Notes: generated by a model from the sequence alone, not told the origin. DNA of 37,644 bases from Candidatus Cloacimonadota bacterium (GCA_009777575.1 WRLO01000030.1:1-37644), one strand, 5' to 3'. Counted from the stretch's first letter, positions 1 through 9,311 are shown. Program-made: numbers and translations.

Positions 1-363
1 GCTTCGTGAGGATAGCAAGAAGGAACCTGGCAACGACGGGTTGGATGGAGTGACACGGAGATTGCTTCGTGGGGATAGCAAGAAGGGACCTCGCAACGAC
101 GGAGCGGGGTGGTAGTGGCACGGAGATTGCTTCGTGAGGATAGCAAGAAGGAACCTCGCAACGACGGGTTGGATGTAGTGACACGGAGATTGCTTCGTGA
201 GGATCGCAAGAAGGGACCTCGCAAGGACGGGAAGGGGGGTAGTGACACGGAGATTGCTTCGGGGGGAGTTTAAAATGAGGAACCTCGCAACGACGGGTTG
301 GGGGGAGTGACACGGATGTTGCTTCGTGGGGAGTTTCAAGTGAGGGACCTCGCAAGGACGGGA
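1..363 (+). repeat. Degenerate ~62-bp direct repeat array
   Basis: About six degenerate copies with a period of 62-64 bp fill this stretch, each built as GACACGGAGATTGCTTCG, a variable middle, then ACCTCGCAACGACGG. Copies begin near 51, 116, 181, 244 and 307, and the first is cut by the window edge. Within a unit, TTGC..GAGG and CCTCGCAA can pair, giving an imperfect hairpin. The same family recurs in opposite orientation at 33798-34051. No plausible gene is seen in 1-485. The rest (364-485) is AT-rich leader for queC and includes a TTGACT box at 417-422 without a convincing partner. Confidence 0.85.
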
Positions 364-485
364 TAATGACTAGTCACTATTTCTATAAAACAATATCTTG
401 TAAAAAATCATTTCACTTGACTTTTTTGAGTATTTGAAAAAATTGGTTACTCTTAGGAAAAAGAAGGAGAGTATAAACGAGAAAA

Positions 486-1226
486 ATGAGTAAAGCAATA
501 GTATTAGTCAGTGGTGGTATTGATAGCCTTGTTACTGCATGTATAGCCATTGAAGAAAACGATGAAATATATTTTCTTCATGTTAATTATGGACAAAGAA
601 CAGAAAAGAAAGAATTAAAGGCTTTTCAAAAAATTTGTGATTTTTACAAACCAAAAGATAAAAAAATAATTGATATTGGATATTTAAAGCAGTTTGGGGG
701 AAGTTCTCTAACTGACAAAAATATTGATATTCCTATCAATATCGACCCTTTTGAGATCCCGAATACTTATGTCCCTTTTCGGAATGGGAATTTGATAGCT
801 ATAGCATGTTCTTGGGCAGAAGTTTTAAATATTCAAAATGAAATGAACCATCATGTTTCTGAAAGAAATGAGCAAACTAGAGAATCTCAATCTCAAATTA
901 CTTTCAAAATATATATAGGAGCTATCGAAGTGGAAGGCTCAAACTACCCAGATTGTAGGTCTGTATTCTTTCAAAGCCTCGAAAAAGCCATAAATCTTGG
1001 AACCAAATACAATATAAATTTAGAAATAAAAACTCCTATAATTAATCTCACAAAATCCAATATCATAAAGTTAGGGAAATCTCTCAATGCACCTTATGAA
1101 TTGACTTGGAGCTGTTATTCTGAAAATGAAATCGCTTGTGGAGAATGTGATAGCTGTTTTTTACGGTTGAAGGCTTTTAAAGAGGCAGATTTGGAAGACC
1201 CGATTATTTATCGAAATAAGAATTAA
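486..1226 (+). CDS. queC: 7-cyano-7-deazaguanine (preQ0) synthase QueC
   Basis: QueC converts 7-carboxy-7-deazaguanine to preQ0 with ATP and ammonia, a cytosolic step in queuosine biosynthesis. The N-terminus carries the PP-loop SGGIDS (residues 9-14). TYVPFRNG (about 94-101) and YPDCRSVF (about 154-161) are QueC signatures, and the C-terminal zinc site is C210, C218, C221 and C224. GGAG at 466-469 lies 16 nt before the ATG, which is long, but the start gives the expected N-terminus directly before the PP-loop. Residues about 117-140 (rich in Asn, Glu, Gln and Ser) are an insertion relative to the usual 220-230 residue family, between the helix ending AEVL and the strand IYIGA. It is the first gene of a run of four with gaps of 2, 2 and 31 nt. 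No other queuosine gene is in the window. Confidence 0.93.
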   Translation: MSKAIVLVSGGIDSLVTACIAIEENDEIYFLHVNYGQRTEKKELKAFQKICDFYKPKDKKIIDIGYLKQFGGSSLTDKNIDIPINIDPFEIPNTYVPFRNGNLIAIACSWAEVLNIQNEMNHHVSERNEQTRESQSQITFKIYIGAIEVEGSNYPDCRSVFFQSLEKAINLGTKYNINLEIKTPIINLTKSNIIKLGKSLNAPYELTWSCYSENEIACGECDSCFLRLKAFKEADLEDPIIYRNKN

Positions 1227-1228
1227 TT

Positions 1229-2644
1229 ATGGACTTTATAAACTATTTCATTTCTGATAGATCTGAAAATACCTTCCCAGAAAAATTTCTTTATCACATC
1301 TGGGATGAACAGCATATAAAATATAAAGATTATAAGGCTAAAGTTCTGAAAACGATCTCAGGGTTGGATGTTAAAATACATTTTCAAGGTCATTTTAACA
1401 CTATGTCGGGTGCCGACTTTAAAAATGCTATCGTGGAGATAGATAAAAAGACTTTCACAGGAGATGTAGAAATCCATATTAATACAAGTGATTGGTATCA
1501 TCACCAGCATGACACTAATCCTGCCTATAACAGTGTGATTTTACATGTAGTATTGAATCACAATCATCTGATGGAAATCACCGTTAATGAAAATGGTGAT
1601 AAAATAGAAATTTTAGAACTGAAAAACATAATCTCTGATGATATAGAAAAATTGTTTAAAAGGTATTCAGAGAATGTTTACAAGATAAAAGAAAAATATT
1701 GTAGTCTTTTTTCTACTATCAGACCTGAATTTTATGAGTCTTTTCTTTTGAAGTCTGGCTTGGAAAGATTAGAAAAGAAAATAAAAAGATTTCAAGCAGA
1801 ATTGTCCTTTGTGTCAATGGATCAGCTATTTTACCAAAGTATACTTGAAGCTATGGGCTATTCAAAAAATAAACATCAGTTTTATTTATTTTCTAAAGAA
1901 CATAAATGGATTGGATTTAAACAGGTTTATGGAGAAAAAAAAGACGATTATATTAGGTCTATGTCAAATAATAAAATTTCTTCCGTAAAATCAGCAACTC
2001 CCATTCAGAATATAAATAATTCTCTCAGAGATGATTTTATAAAAGATATAGTTTCAAAGGCTGAATTTGATAATAAAAAATATAATTGGTATTTATTTAG
2101 AATAAGACCTTGCAATCATCCCAAAACTCGCCTGTATCAGATATCTCCCTTTATATTCGATTCATTTTCTACATCTATGACTACTGAAATTGTGAAACTT
2201 TTTTCCTTTACTGAAATTGATTTTTCAATTAAGAAATTTATGAATAGATTATATGAGAAATTTTCTGGTGATTTAAACCCTACTTCTGATTTTTATCATC
2301 AAAAGAAAGAATCAAATCAATTTACTAAATACAAACTTGGAAAAGATAGGATAAATACTATAGTCATCAATATCTTTATTCCAATCCTTATTATCTATGC
2401 AAATATTATGAATGATAGTAGTTTATTGAATCTTTGTTATCGAATTTACAAGGATTTTAGAGGTTTAGAAGAAAATAATATTAGTCAAATAATGAGAAAA
2501 TATATGTCAGAAGAGCAATTTATCATTTCACAGAAAAAAGCTATATATCAGCAAGGAATTTTGAATATTTATCATAAATATTGTATTAATAATCTTTGTA
2601 ATATGTGCAAAGAAAATATGTTAGTGATGATAAATCAAGGATAA
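1229..2644 (+). CDS. DUF2851 family protein
   Basis: A 471-residue cytosolic protein with no signal peptide or membrane segment. It matches my recollection of DUF2851, a family of unknown function common in Bacteroidetes and relatives. Diagnostic stretches are EKFLYHIWDEQH near residue 18, the run GHFNTMSGADFKNA, then FTGDVEIHINTSDWYHHQHD and VILHVVLNH (about 54-110), rich in conserved Asp and His. RIRPCNHPKTRLYQIS follows near residue 290. The C-terminus has a Cys cluster (CINNLCNMC), possibly metal-binding. The start lies 2 nt after the queC stop, implying translational coupling. Function is not known and I infer none beyond its operon. Confidence 0.8.
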   Translation: MDFINYFISDRSENTFPEKFLYHIWDEQHIKYKDYKAKVLKTISGLDVKIHFQGHFNTMSGADFKNAIVEIDKKTFTGDVEIHINTSDWYHHQHDTNPAYNSVILHVVLNHNHLMEITVNENGDKIEILELKNIISDDIEKLFKRYSENVYKIKEKYCSLFSTIRPEFYESFLLKSGLERLEKKIKRFQAELSFVSMDQLFYQSILEAMGYSKNKHQFYLFSKEHKWIGFKQVYGEKKDDYIRSMSNNKISSVKSATPIQNINNSLRDDFIKDIVSKAEFDNKKYNWYLFRIRPCNHPKTRLYQISPFIFDSFSTSMTTEIVKLFSFTEIDFSIKKFMNRLYEKFSGDLNPTSDFYHQKKESNQFTKYKLGKDRINTIVINIFIPILIIYANIMNDSSLLNLCYRIYKDFRGLEENNISQIMRKYMSEEQFIISQKKAIYQQGILNIYHKYCINNLCNMCKENMLVMINQG

Positions 2645-2646
2645 TT

Positions 2647-5600
2647 ATGATTTTAAAAGACACTACAAAAAGACATAAAACTACAACTCCTGAAAGAAAA
2701 AGAATTATTGATAATGTAACTCAACTGTATGTTCATTTTTTGAGAAGAGATGTGATATTTGATTTTGGAAAAGAAAATTTGGATATTTCATTAGATGATG
2801 AAGTAATAAAACAAGTAAATGATGAGGTAGGTTCAGAAAATAGCAATGAAGATTCTATAGAAAAAGAGATTGGTATATCAAATATTGAAATTAATATTCT
2901 ATACAGCTTGTTGATAAATATTTTTAGAAGAGAGACTATTTCTTGGGAGATATATATTAGAGAGGTTGTGAGTAGAAATATTCATATTAATCATGTCATT
3001 TCTTATCTAAATGAGCATTTAATCGCTATTGACAAGATCAGGATTCTTCTCAGCCTTATCATCATGACAAGTTCAAATAATGATTACTCCTTACCTAAAA
3101 TAACAAAGATTTTAGAACTCGCAAAAAAACTTGATTTAGAAACAGATGGTTTTATGGAGTTTTTCAATAATCTAGAACACAAATCTTTAGATCATCTATC
3201 CATAAAAGAACACATAAAAATAAACGCTATTGAAACATCTATTTTCAGTGATTATGTTAGTTTCGGTAGAGATGATAAATGCCAAATACAGTTTTTTGAT
3301 AAATTATTAAATGGTGTAGAATTTGTCCTGTTCATGATCGACCAATACATTTTTATTGCCACAAACAACAGAGTCTCAGCCTATATTGATGATAAAAAAT
3401 TAGCTCCTTTTAATATGTTTCTTATTCCGAGACATTCTATTATTAATGTTAGTGGTATCGAATTCAATTCTGATAATTTAGTTAGGCTTTATAAAAATCA
3501 AGATAATCAAGATGAAATTATATACAAAAGAGACGCTTTTGATTTTAAGATTATTAATGATTGTAATAGGTTTAGCTTAGTTTTATACAGAGGGATTATT
3601 TACCAAAACAAAGAGCAAATTCCGAAAAATAAAACTGTTGAGCTATTATATGATGATGTTTTTCATATTAAAGGGATTCCAAGTTTTAATGTCTTTGAAT
3701 TTCTCTCGTTAAAAAACGATATTGGAAATTTTAATACCATTCCAGATGAACTTTACATTGATCACCAAGCAGGCTTTTTTTCTTTGAGTCGTGTTGAAAA
3801 CACTAACAGTATAATTCATATAGAAATAAGTAATCATAAACATTATTTACATCTGCCTTTGAAAAAAACTTGGGTCGTTTATCTTAACAATATAAAAATT
3901 ACAGAACCGACACTCTTTTACCTAAACACTGATATTATTACAATAAACAAGAATAATTTCCGTATAAATAATTTTTATGATTTAGTCGAAATACCATTCG
4001 AACTTGAAAATATCAATGTTCTGGATATAAAACATTTTTTTACAGATGGAACAATGGGTTTAGATGGTATATCTTTTGAGATAGAAAAAGGAGAAATTTT
4101 AGGTATATTAGGGCAATCCGGATGTGGAAAATCGAGCCTGTTAAAATCTTTATGTGGTGAAATAATTCCAACTTATGGCTCTATTATGTATGATGGAAAA
4201 GATTATTATCAAAATATAGGTTTTTTCTCTCAATATGTCGGTTATGTTCCACAAGATGACATCCTTTTTACTCATCTTACTGTTTATGAAAACCTTTATT
4301 ATAGGGGCAAACTGAGAATACCTAAAATCACTGATGCTTATTTAGAACAAAAAATTATGAAAATACTCATAAATACAAATCTTATTCATAAAAAGAATAC
4401 TAAAGTTGGAGATTTTAAAAATAAATATTTAAGCGGTGGTGAAAGAAAAAGACTTAACTTAGCCTTAGAATTATTATTTGACCCAACTTTTCTGATTTGT
4501 GATGAACCTACCTCAGGGCTTAGTTATATAGATGCTGAACAAATTATCGATATCTTAAAACAATATACAGAGCAGGGTAAATTTGTTCTTTTGACAATAC
4601 ATCAACCCAACACCACAGTTTTTCATATATTTGATAAGATATTGATCATGGATAGAGGAGGAAAACAAGTTTTCTTCGGAAAACCAAACGAAGTATGGAC
4701 ATATTTTGATATGGAATTTGAACAAATTTGCCCTCCTATTGATGATAGTATTTTTCCTTCACCTTACTTTGACGCGGATGAGCCATTTTTCTCCGCCTCA
4801 ACTTTTCTGGCTAATAAAACAAATCAATATAATGCTGATACTCAGGCTTCATCTGATAAAGAAAACATTATTCAAAATAGTCCTTTAGAAGTTTTAAAAC
4901 AAAAAAAACATGATAAACTACCAGAATATCTTAATCTCATTGTTGAATACCCAGAATACAAGGACAATGGCGAAATCGTCTTCGAGAAATTTGGTAGAGA
5001 AATAATGATAAAAAGGAAATTTTCACCTGAATATTGGAGAGATAAATATAAAAGAAAAATGCTTTTTGATTTGATTCAATTCGACAGTATGAGAGCTAAA
5101 ACAAATAAAATGACAGTTAAAAAGAAAGAAAAAAAAGATTTACAAACAAGATATACACATTTAAAGGTATTTATTAAAAGAAATACTATTATGAAACTGC
5201 GAAATCATTCAAATATGTTTATCACCTTTGGACAAGTTATTGTATTAGCAATGCTTATTGCCTTTATACTAAGACTTGCACCTGCAAATGAAGCATATAG
5301 TTTTAATCAAAATATAAATATCGGAATTTTTATCTTTATTTCGGTTATTATATTTATCTTTTTAGGGATGTCAAATAGTATGGAAGAAATATTATCAGAA
5401 AAGAAAAACTTTATCAGAGAGAAAATGCTAAACATCAAGGTTTCTTATTTTTTATCCTCAAAAATATCTGTTCTTTGTCTGTTTTCTGCTTTTCAAGTTG
5501 CGATTTATTTGCTAATTGCAAATGCTATTCTCGCTATTGAGGGGATGTTCCCTATCTATTTTACTTATTTATTTGTTGCTTCTTTGATTGGGTGTTCCCT

Positions 5601-6153
5601 TGGGGTGTTTATCTCAACTTTTTTATCAGACAGTAAGTCCTTAATTAATATTATTCCCTTGATTTTAATACCGCAGATTATTTTTGGTGGGGCTATTATT
5701 GAATATGAAAAAATGAATAGACAAATCACACTTATAGATACAAATCCTATCCCCGAAATAGTCAAAACTATGCCATCTTACTGGCTTTTTGAAGGTCTTT
5801 ATACCTCACAAGCAAAATTAAATAAGCATGATAGAATGATGAATGTCATTGATAAACAAAGGCAAAGATTGCTAAAAGATAATCAAAGCACTTCCATTTT
5901 AAACGATAAAACTGAAGAAATTCATCTGCTTTTCCCAAGAAGAAAATATCAAAATGAATATATCTCTTTGGCTGTAAATATAATGGATGGAAGACTCTTA
6001 AATACTAGACAAAATGTATTTTTATCTTCTATGAAATGGTTGGGTAATATCACTGTTCCTACCTACATTTTTAACCTTTTTATTTTAATTCTATATGCTT
6101 TTATTATTAATATAGCAAGTATCTTGAAATTGAAATTTTTCTATTCTGATTAG
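2647..6153 (+). CDS. ABCG-like fused ABC transporter with N-terminal TerB-like and FHA-like regions
   Basis: A 1168-residue ABC half-transporter in ABCG order (ATPase before membrane domain) with a long extra N-terminal part. Residues about 60-170 are helical and TerB-like. About 190-460 contains one or two beta-rich FHA-like regions (for example DYVSFGRDDKCQIQF). The ATPase shows Walker A GQSGCGKSS at about 489, the signature LSGGERKR at about 595 and Walker B LICDEPTSG at about 616. After a charged linker, about 855-1160 holds six hydrophobic segments of an ABC2-type membrane domain. An upstream in-frame ATG at 2605 would overlap the previous gene and has no ribosome site. I chose 2647 because AAGGA sits 5 nt before it and it starts 2 nt after the DUF2851 stop. 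The substrate is unknown. Confidence 0.85.
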   Translation: MILKDTTKRHKTTTPERKRIIDNVTQLYVHFLRRDVIFDFGKENLDISLDDEVIKQVNDEVGSENSNEDSIEKEIGISNIEINILYSLLINIFRRETISWEIYIREVVSRNIHINHVISYLNEHLIAIDKIRILLSLIIMTSSNNDYSLPKITKILELAKKLDLETDGFMEFFNNLEHKSLDHLSIKEHIKINAIETSIFSDYVSFGRDDKCQIQFFDKLLNGVEFVLFMIDQYIFIATNNRVSAYIDDKKLAPFNMFLIPRHSIINVSGIEFNSDNLVRLYKNQDNQDEIIYKRDAFDFKIINDCNRFSLVLYRGIIYQNKEQIPKNKTVELLYDDVFHIKGIPSFNVFEFLSLKNDIGNFNTIPDELYIDHQAGFFSLSRVENTNSIIHIEISNHKHYLHLPLKKTWVVYLNNIKITEPTLFYLNTDIITINKNNFRINNFYDLVEIPFELENINVLDIKHFFTDGTMGLDGISFEIEKGEILGILGQSGCGKSSLLKSLCGEIIPTYGSIMYDGKDYYQNIGFFSQYVGYVPQDDILFTHLTVYENLYYRGKLRIPKITDAYLEQKIMKILINTNLIHKKNTKVGDFKNKYLSGGERKRLNLALELLFDPTFLICDEPTSGLSYIDAEQIIDILKQYTEQGKFVLLTIHQPNTTVFHIFDKILIMDRGGKQVFFGKPNEVWTYFDMEFEQICPPIDDSIFPSPYFDADEPFFSASTFLANKTNQYNADTQASSDKENIIQNSPLEVLKQKKHDKLPEYLNLIVEYPEYKDNGEIVFEKFGREIMIKRKFSPEYWRDKYKRKMLFDLIQFDSMRAKTNKMTVKKKEKKDLQTRYTHLKVFIKRNTIMKLRNHSNMFITFGQVIVLAMLIAFILRLAPANEAYSFNQNINIGIFIFISVIIFIFLGMSNSMEEILSEKKNFIREKMLNIKVSYFLSSKISVLCLFSAFQVAIYLLIANAILAIEGMFPIYFTYLFVASLIGCSLGVFISTFLSDSKSLINIIPLILIPQIIFGGAIIEYEKMNRQITLIDTNPIPEIVKTMPSYWLFEGLYTSQAKLNKHDRMMNVIDKQRQRLLKDNQSTSILNDKTEEIHLLFPRRKYQNEYISLAVNIMDGRLLNTRQNVFLSSMKWLGNITVPTYIFNLFILILYAFIINIASILKLKFFYSD

Positions 6154-6184
6154 TAAAAAATCATTATACAAAAAGGGATATTTT

Positions 6185-7288
6185 ATGTATTATATATTTT
6201 CATACATGTTTAACGCTTTTTTGCTTTTTTTGACCTTATGTCTTAATAAAGGCAAAAAAACTCTTTGTAAACCCAATCAATATTTTACTTTTTCTATAGT
6301 TATCGCTTTTAAAAACGAAGTCCAAAATTTAGAAAACCTTTTTATTTCCTTGAAAAGCATCAACTACTATACTGCTGGATTTGAAATTATCTTTGTTGAC
6401 GACAATTCTTCAGACAATAGTCTTGAAATTATAAATACTCTCATTTCATCTAATGATTTTGATGATGCAAAGAAATTGAATATATCTGTTTTACAATCAC
6501 AAGGTGGCAAAAAAGCAGCTCTTCAAAAGGGTATTCTTGCGGCGAAAAACGACTGGATTGCCCTTACTGATGCAGATTGTATTGTTCCTGAAAACTGGCT
6601 CCAATCTATAAATCAACACTTAAATAATTTTCCTTTATCTTCGATGATTATTGGCTATTCTCCGGAAATATATAAAAATCCCTTTCAATACTTCATACAG
6701 CTTGCTACAGCAATAAACTACGCCTCTACTGCTTGTGCTGGGTTTCCGTTTAGCTGTTCAGGTAGAAATCTTGCTTTTCATAGACATACTTTTTTTGATG
6801 TCAATGGATATGAAGGATTAGTTCATATCCCTTCTGGAGATGATAAACTGTTGTTAAAAAGATTTTTAAGCCATAAAAAAAAAATAACTTATATGCCTTA
6901 TCCACCCATGTTTACTAAACCAGCTTCAAAAAAAATATTAAAAGACCAAAAACTTCGTAGGTATGGAAAATTTTCCATGTCCTCTTTAACTTGGAAACTT
7001 GTCATGGTTATGATTGGGATATTTCTAATATTCTCTCCAATTCAGATTATATTGAGATTTTCTCAATTATTTTATGAGCCTAACTTTAATACTAACTTTT
7101 TTCAACTTATAAAAACATTATCACCTTTTTTCCTATATGTTTTTTTTATTAATTTATATATGGTTGTTGGATGCAATCTACATAAAGAAAAAATTAGGTT
7201 TATTTATTTTTTTTATAGCTTGATTTTTCCGTATTATCTAATTTTTCAAATGACTTACAGCTTATTCAAGAAATGGACTTGGAAATGA
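6185..7288 (+). CDS. Membrane-associated family 2 glycosyltransferase
   Basis: A GT-A fold glycosyltransferase of 367 residues. A short N-terminal hydrophobic segment (1-20) is followed by the GT2 start FSIVIAFKNEVQNLENL, the nucleotide-sugar aspartates in FVDDNSSDNS (about 70-75) and the metal site TDADC (about 127-131). GRNLAFHR and SGDDKLLLKRFL (about 220) match the acceptor and D/E..RW-like region. Three hydrophobic segments near the C-terminus (about 275-300, 310-335, 335-360) anchor it in the membrane. GGGA at 6176-6179 precedes the start by a normal distance. It is last in the queC run, 31 nt after the ABC gene. The sugar donor and product (lipid, exopolysaccharide or glycoprotein) cannot be told from sequence. 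Confidence 0.85.
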   Translation: MYYIFSYMFNAFLLFLTLCLNKGKKTLCKPNQYFTFSIVIAFKNEVQNLENLFISLKSINYYTAGFEIIFVDDNSSDNSLEIINTLISSNDFDDAKKLNISVLQSQGGKKAALQKGILAAKNDWIALTDADCIVPENWLQSINQHLNNFPLSSMIIGYSPEIYKNPFQYFIQLATAINYASTACAGFPFSCSGRNLAFHRHTFFDVNGYEGLVHIPSGDDKLLLKRFLSHKKKITYMPYPPMFTKPASKKILKDQKLRRYGKFSMSSLTWKLVMVMIGIFLIFSPIQIILRFSQLFYEPNFNTNFFQLIKTLSPFFLYVFFINLYMVVGCNLHKEKIRFIYFFYSLIFPYYLIFQMTYSLFKKWTWK

Positions 7289-7314
7289 GCCAACTATTGA
7301 TTAAATTTTTTAAC

Positions 7315-7342
7315 TTGACTTTAAAACCTTATTATAAATTTT
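7315..7342 (+). promoter_or_regulatory. Promoter of the MEMO1/AMMECR1 genes, Bacteroidetes-like
   Basis: TTGACT at 7315-7320 is followed after 12 nt by TATAAATTTT at 7333-7342. Read as a -33/-7 promoter this is TTG, 17 nt, TAAATTTT. Spacing and sequence match the boxes upstream of purL and, on the other strand, the histidine kinase. It lies about 30 nt before the start codon at 7373, in the only sizeable gap after the preceding operon. Confidence 0.5.
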
Positions 7343-7372
7343 TTACCCAAGAGAACAAAATATGGAGTTTGT

Positions 7373-8191
7373 ATGATTAAGAAAACTGTTATAGCTGGTA
7401 CTTTTTACCCTAAAGAAAAACTGTCTTTGACTAAAATGCTTGATAATTTTTTCAGCAACACAGTTAAAAATACTGCTGATTTTAATCCTAAAAAGCTATT
7501 TGCTATCATTGCACCACACGCTGGATATTATTTTTCTGGGCAAACAGCAGCAAACATTTATCATGTAGTGAAGCAATACGACTTTAAAAATGCTGTGATT
7601 ATAGCTCCCTCTCATTATAACGCGAGTAATGATTTTTTTATAGGAAAATACGATGAATATGAAACACCTTTGGGAGAAATAAAAACAAACCAACAAATGA
7701 TCAATAAATTGCAATCAAAAAAAGGGTTCTTCTTTGATCAAAGCGTTGATTTAAGAGAACATTCTCTTGAAATTCACCTCCCTTTTTTAAAATATATAAA
7801 ACCACATATACAGATTTTACCTATTATTTTCGTTAGGCAAAATTTTATAAATGCAAAAATACTCAGTGAGTATCTCAGCGATTTTATCAATGAAGATACT
7901 TTATTTATTATCAGCACAGATTTATCGCATTTTTATAAATCAACAGTGGCAGAGAAGATGGATAAAAAATTGATTGGGCATATAAAAAATTTTAATATTG
8001 AAAAATTGGAAGATGATTTTTCCAATAAAAAGATTGAAGCTTGTGGTTTTGGTGGGATTTTGACTTTGTTGCACTTAATTAAAAATTTAGACTCTGTTGA
8101 AATAGGAAATATACAATATACTCATTCTGGACATGCTTCAAATGATTTCAAACAAGTTGTTGGATATTTTAGTTGCGGTTTCTATAAATGA
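7373..8191 (+). CDS. amrB: AmmeMemoRadiSam system protein B (MEMO1 family)
   Basis: A 272-residue MEMO1-family protein, related to class III extradiol dioxygenases. Visible family marks are the start TVIAGTFYP, IAPHAGYYFSG (H49), VIIAPSHYN, REHSLEIHLPFL (about 123-134), ISTDLSHF and the closing HSGHASNDF..VGYFSCGFY. In many genomes this protein is encoded with an AMMECR1 protein and a radical SAM enzyme (the AmmeMemoRadiSam trio), whose shared role is not established. Here the AMMECR1 gene follows 77 nt downstream and no radical SAM gene is in the window. GGAG at 7364-7367 is a good ribosome site. A palindromic repeat occupies the gap to the next gene. Confidence 0.92.
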   Translation: MIKKTVIAGTFYPKEKLSLTKMLDNFFSNTVKNTADFNPKKLFAIIAPHAGYYFSGQTAANIYHVVKQYDFKNAVIIAPSHYNASNDFFIGKYDEYETPLGEIKTNQQMINKLQSKKGFFFDQSVDLREHSLEIHLPFLKYIKPHIQILPIIFVRQNFINAKILSEYLSDFINEDTLFIISTDLSHFYKSTVAEKMDKKLIGHIKNFNIEKLEDDFSNKKIEACGFGGILTLLHLIKNLDSVEIGNIQYTHSGHASNDFKQVVGYFSCGFYK

Positions 8192-8195
8192 CCAC

Positions 8196-8234
8196 CGTAG
8201 GGAACGCATGTATGCGTTCCGAAAATGCGTTCCG
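8196..8234 (+). repeat. Palindromic repeat B (GGAACGCAT/ATGCGTTCC) in the amrB-amrA gap
   Basis: CGTAG is followed by the near-perfect palindrome GGAACGCATGTATGCGTTCC (two-base loop) at 8201-8220. The right arm ATGCGTTCC is repeated at 8225-8233, as if by slippage. The same element occurs at 24653, 24683, 26269 and 26584, three of those copies inside the helicase gene. Lying between two co-transcribed genes, the hairpin could affect mRNA processing, but that is inference. Confidence 0.85.
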
Positions 8235-8268
8235 AAAATTTGAACAGTTTCGATGAAATAGGAGATAT

Positions 8269-8814
8269 ATGCTTACCAATGAAGAAAAAAAACTCTCTTT
8301 ATCTATAGCAAGAGAGGCTATTGCAGAGCAACTAGGACTTATTGGAAAAATGCTACCTTGTCCTTTAGAAAGTGTCTTTACCGAAAGTTACGGGTTATTT
8401 GTTTCTTTAAGTAGAAAAGGGCATCTAAGAGGTTGTATAGGATATATTGAACCTTATAAACCACTTTATCAATCATTGGTCGATTTATCAAGAGCCGCTG
8501 CTTTTAAAGACAATAGATTTAAACCTGTAAACAAAGAAGAATTTCCAGACATAAATATCGAAATTTCTATTTTGAGTCCTTTGTATAAAGTAATACAATA
8601 TGAGGAAATTGTTATTGGTAGAGATGGACTTTATATTAAACATCCACGCGGTTCTGGACTTTTATTACCACAAGTTGCTACAAAATACAATTGGGATAGA
8701 GATACTTTCTTGATAGAAACTTGCCATAAGGCTGGTTTACATGAATCTTGCTTATCAGATGAAAAATTAATTATTTTTCGTTTTGAAGCTTTAATCTTTT
8801 CAGATAATATGTGA
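8269..8814 (+). CDS. amrA: AmmeMemoRadiSam system protein A (AMMECR1 family)
   Basis: A 181-residue AMMECR1-domain protein of normal length. The family hallmark LRGCIGY is at residues 53-59. It is followed by AAAFKDNRFKPV, the stretch INIEISILSPL, GRDGLYI, GSGLLLPQVA and WDRDTFLIETCHKAGL, all conserved in the AMMECR1 domain. Its biochemical role is unknown. It is cytosolic, with no signal or membrane segment. GGAG at 8261-8264 supports this start. Its position after the MEMO1-like gene makes it the second gene of an AmmeMemoRadiSam-type pair. An AT-rich stretch after the stop (8820-8880, including AATTTTTTCGAAAAAAATT) may be a weak terminator. Confidence 0.93.
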   Translation: MLTNEEKKLSLSIAREAIAEQLGLIGKMLPCPLESVFTESYGLFVSLSRKGHLRGCIGYIEPYKPLYQSLVDLSRAAAFKDNRFKPVNKEEFPDINIEISILSPLYKVIQYEEIVIGRDGLYIKHPRGSGLLLPQVATKYNWDRDTFLIETCHKAGLHESCLSDEKLIIFRFEALIFSDNM

Positions 8815-8897
8815 TTTTTTTTTCTTTTATAACTTTATATAAATCAAGATATTAGAATTTTTTCGAAAAAAATTATACCCGATTTTTTATTTTTCTC

Positions 8898-8925
8898 TTG
8901 ACTTTTTGAACCACTTTTTTATTAT
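8898..8925 (+). promoter_or_regulatory. Promoter of the tRNA cluster
   Basis: TTGACT at 8898-8903 and TATTAT at 8920-8925 are 16 nt apart, a good sigma-70-like pair. The first tRNA begins 28 nt after the second box, in the only gap before the three tRNA genes. Confidence 0.6.
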
Positions 8926-8952
8926 GGCACAAAACAAGGCTCAAGATAATTT

Positions 8953-9027
<75 letters not shown>

Positions 9028-9034
9028 TTATTTA

Positions 9035-9109
9035 GGCGACATAGCCAAGTGGTAAGGCAAGGGTCTGCAAAATCCTCATCCCTCGGTTCAAATCCGAGTG
9101 TCGCCTCCA
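9035..9109 (+). tRNA. tRNA-Cys (GCA)
   Basis: The acceptor arms GGCGACA and TGTCGCC pair, then U and an encoded CCA. The anticodon stem-loop GGGTCTGCAAAATCC shows anticodon GCA, and the T arm is CTCGGTTCAAATCCGAG. It starts 8 nt after tRNA-Gly. Confidence 0.96.
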
Positions 9110-9136
9110 CTTTTCTTGAGTTTTTTTCTTTCTTAT

Positions 9137-9223
9137 GCCGGAGTGGTGGAATAGGTAGACACAAGGGACTTAAAATCCCTCGGGGTTCGCCCCGTACCAG
9201 TTCGATTCTGGTCTCTGGTACCA
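9137..9223 (+). tRNA. tRNA-Leu (UAA)
   Basis: An 87-nt class II tRNA. The acceptor GCCGGAG pairs with CTCTGGT, with a G-U at the first pair, and A plus an encoded CCA end it. The anticodon arm GGGACTTAAAATCCC carries TAA, and the long variable arm is CGGGGTTCGCCCCG. A T-run directly after the CCA (9225-9230) may help end the transcript. Confidence 0.95.
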
Positions 9224-9311
9224 GTTTTTTATTAAATGATTGGCTTTAATTAAGAAAAATCCTCATTTTTATTATTACTAAATATAAACAATTTAGTATA
9301 ATGACAAAAAA

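Noticed and set aside
2605..2646. ABC transporter start at 2605
   Set aside because: It would overlap the DUF2851 gene by 40 bp and lacks a ribosome site, whereas 2647 has AAGGA at 5 nt.
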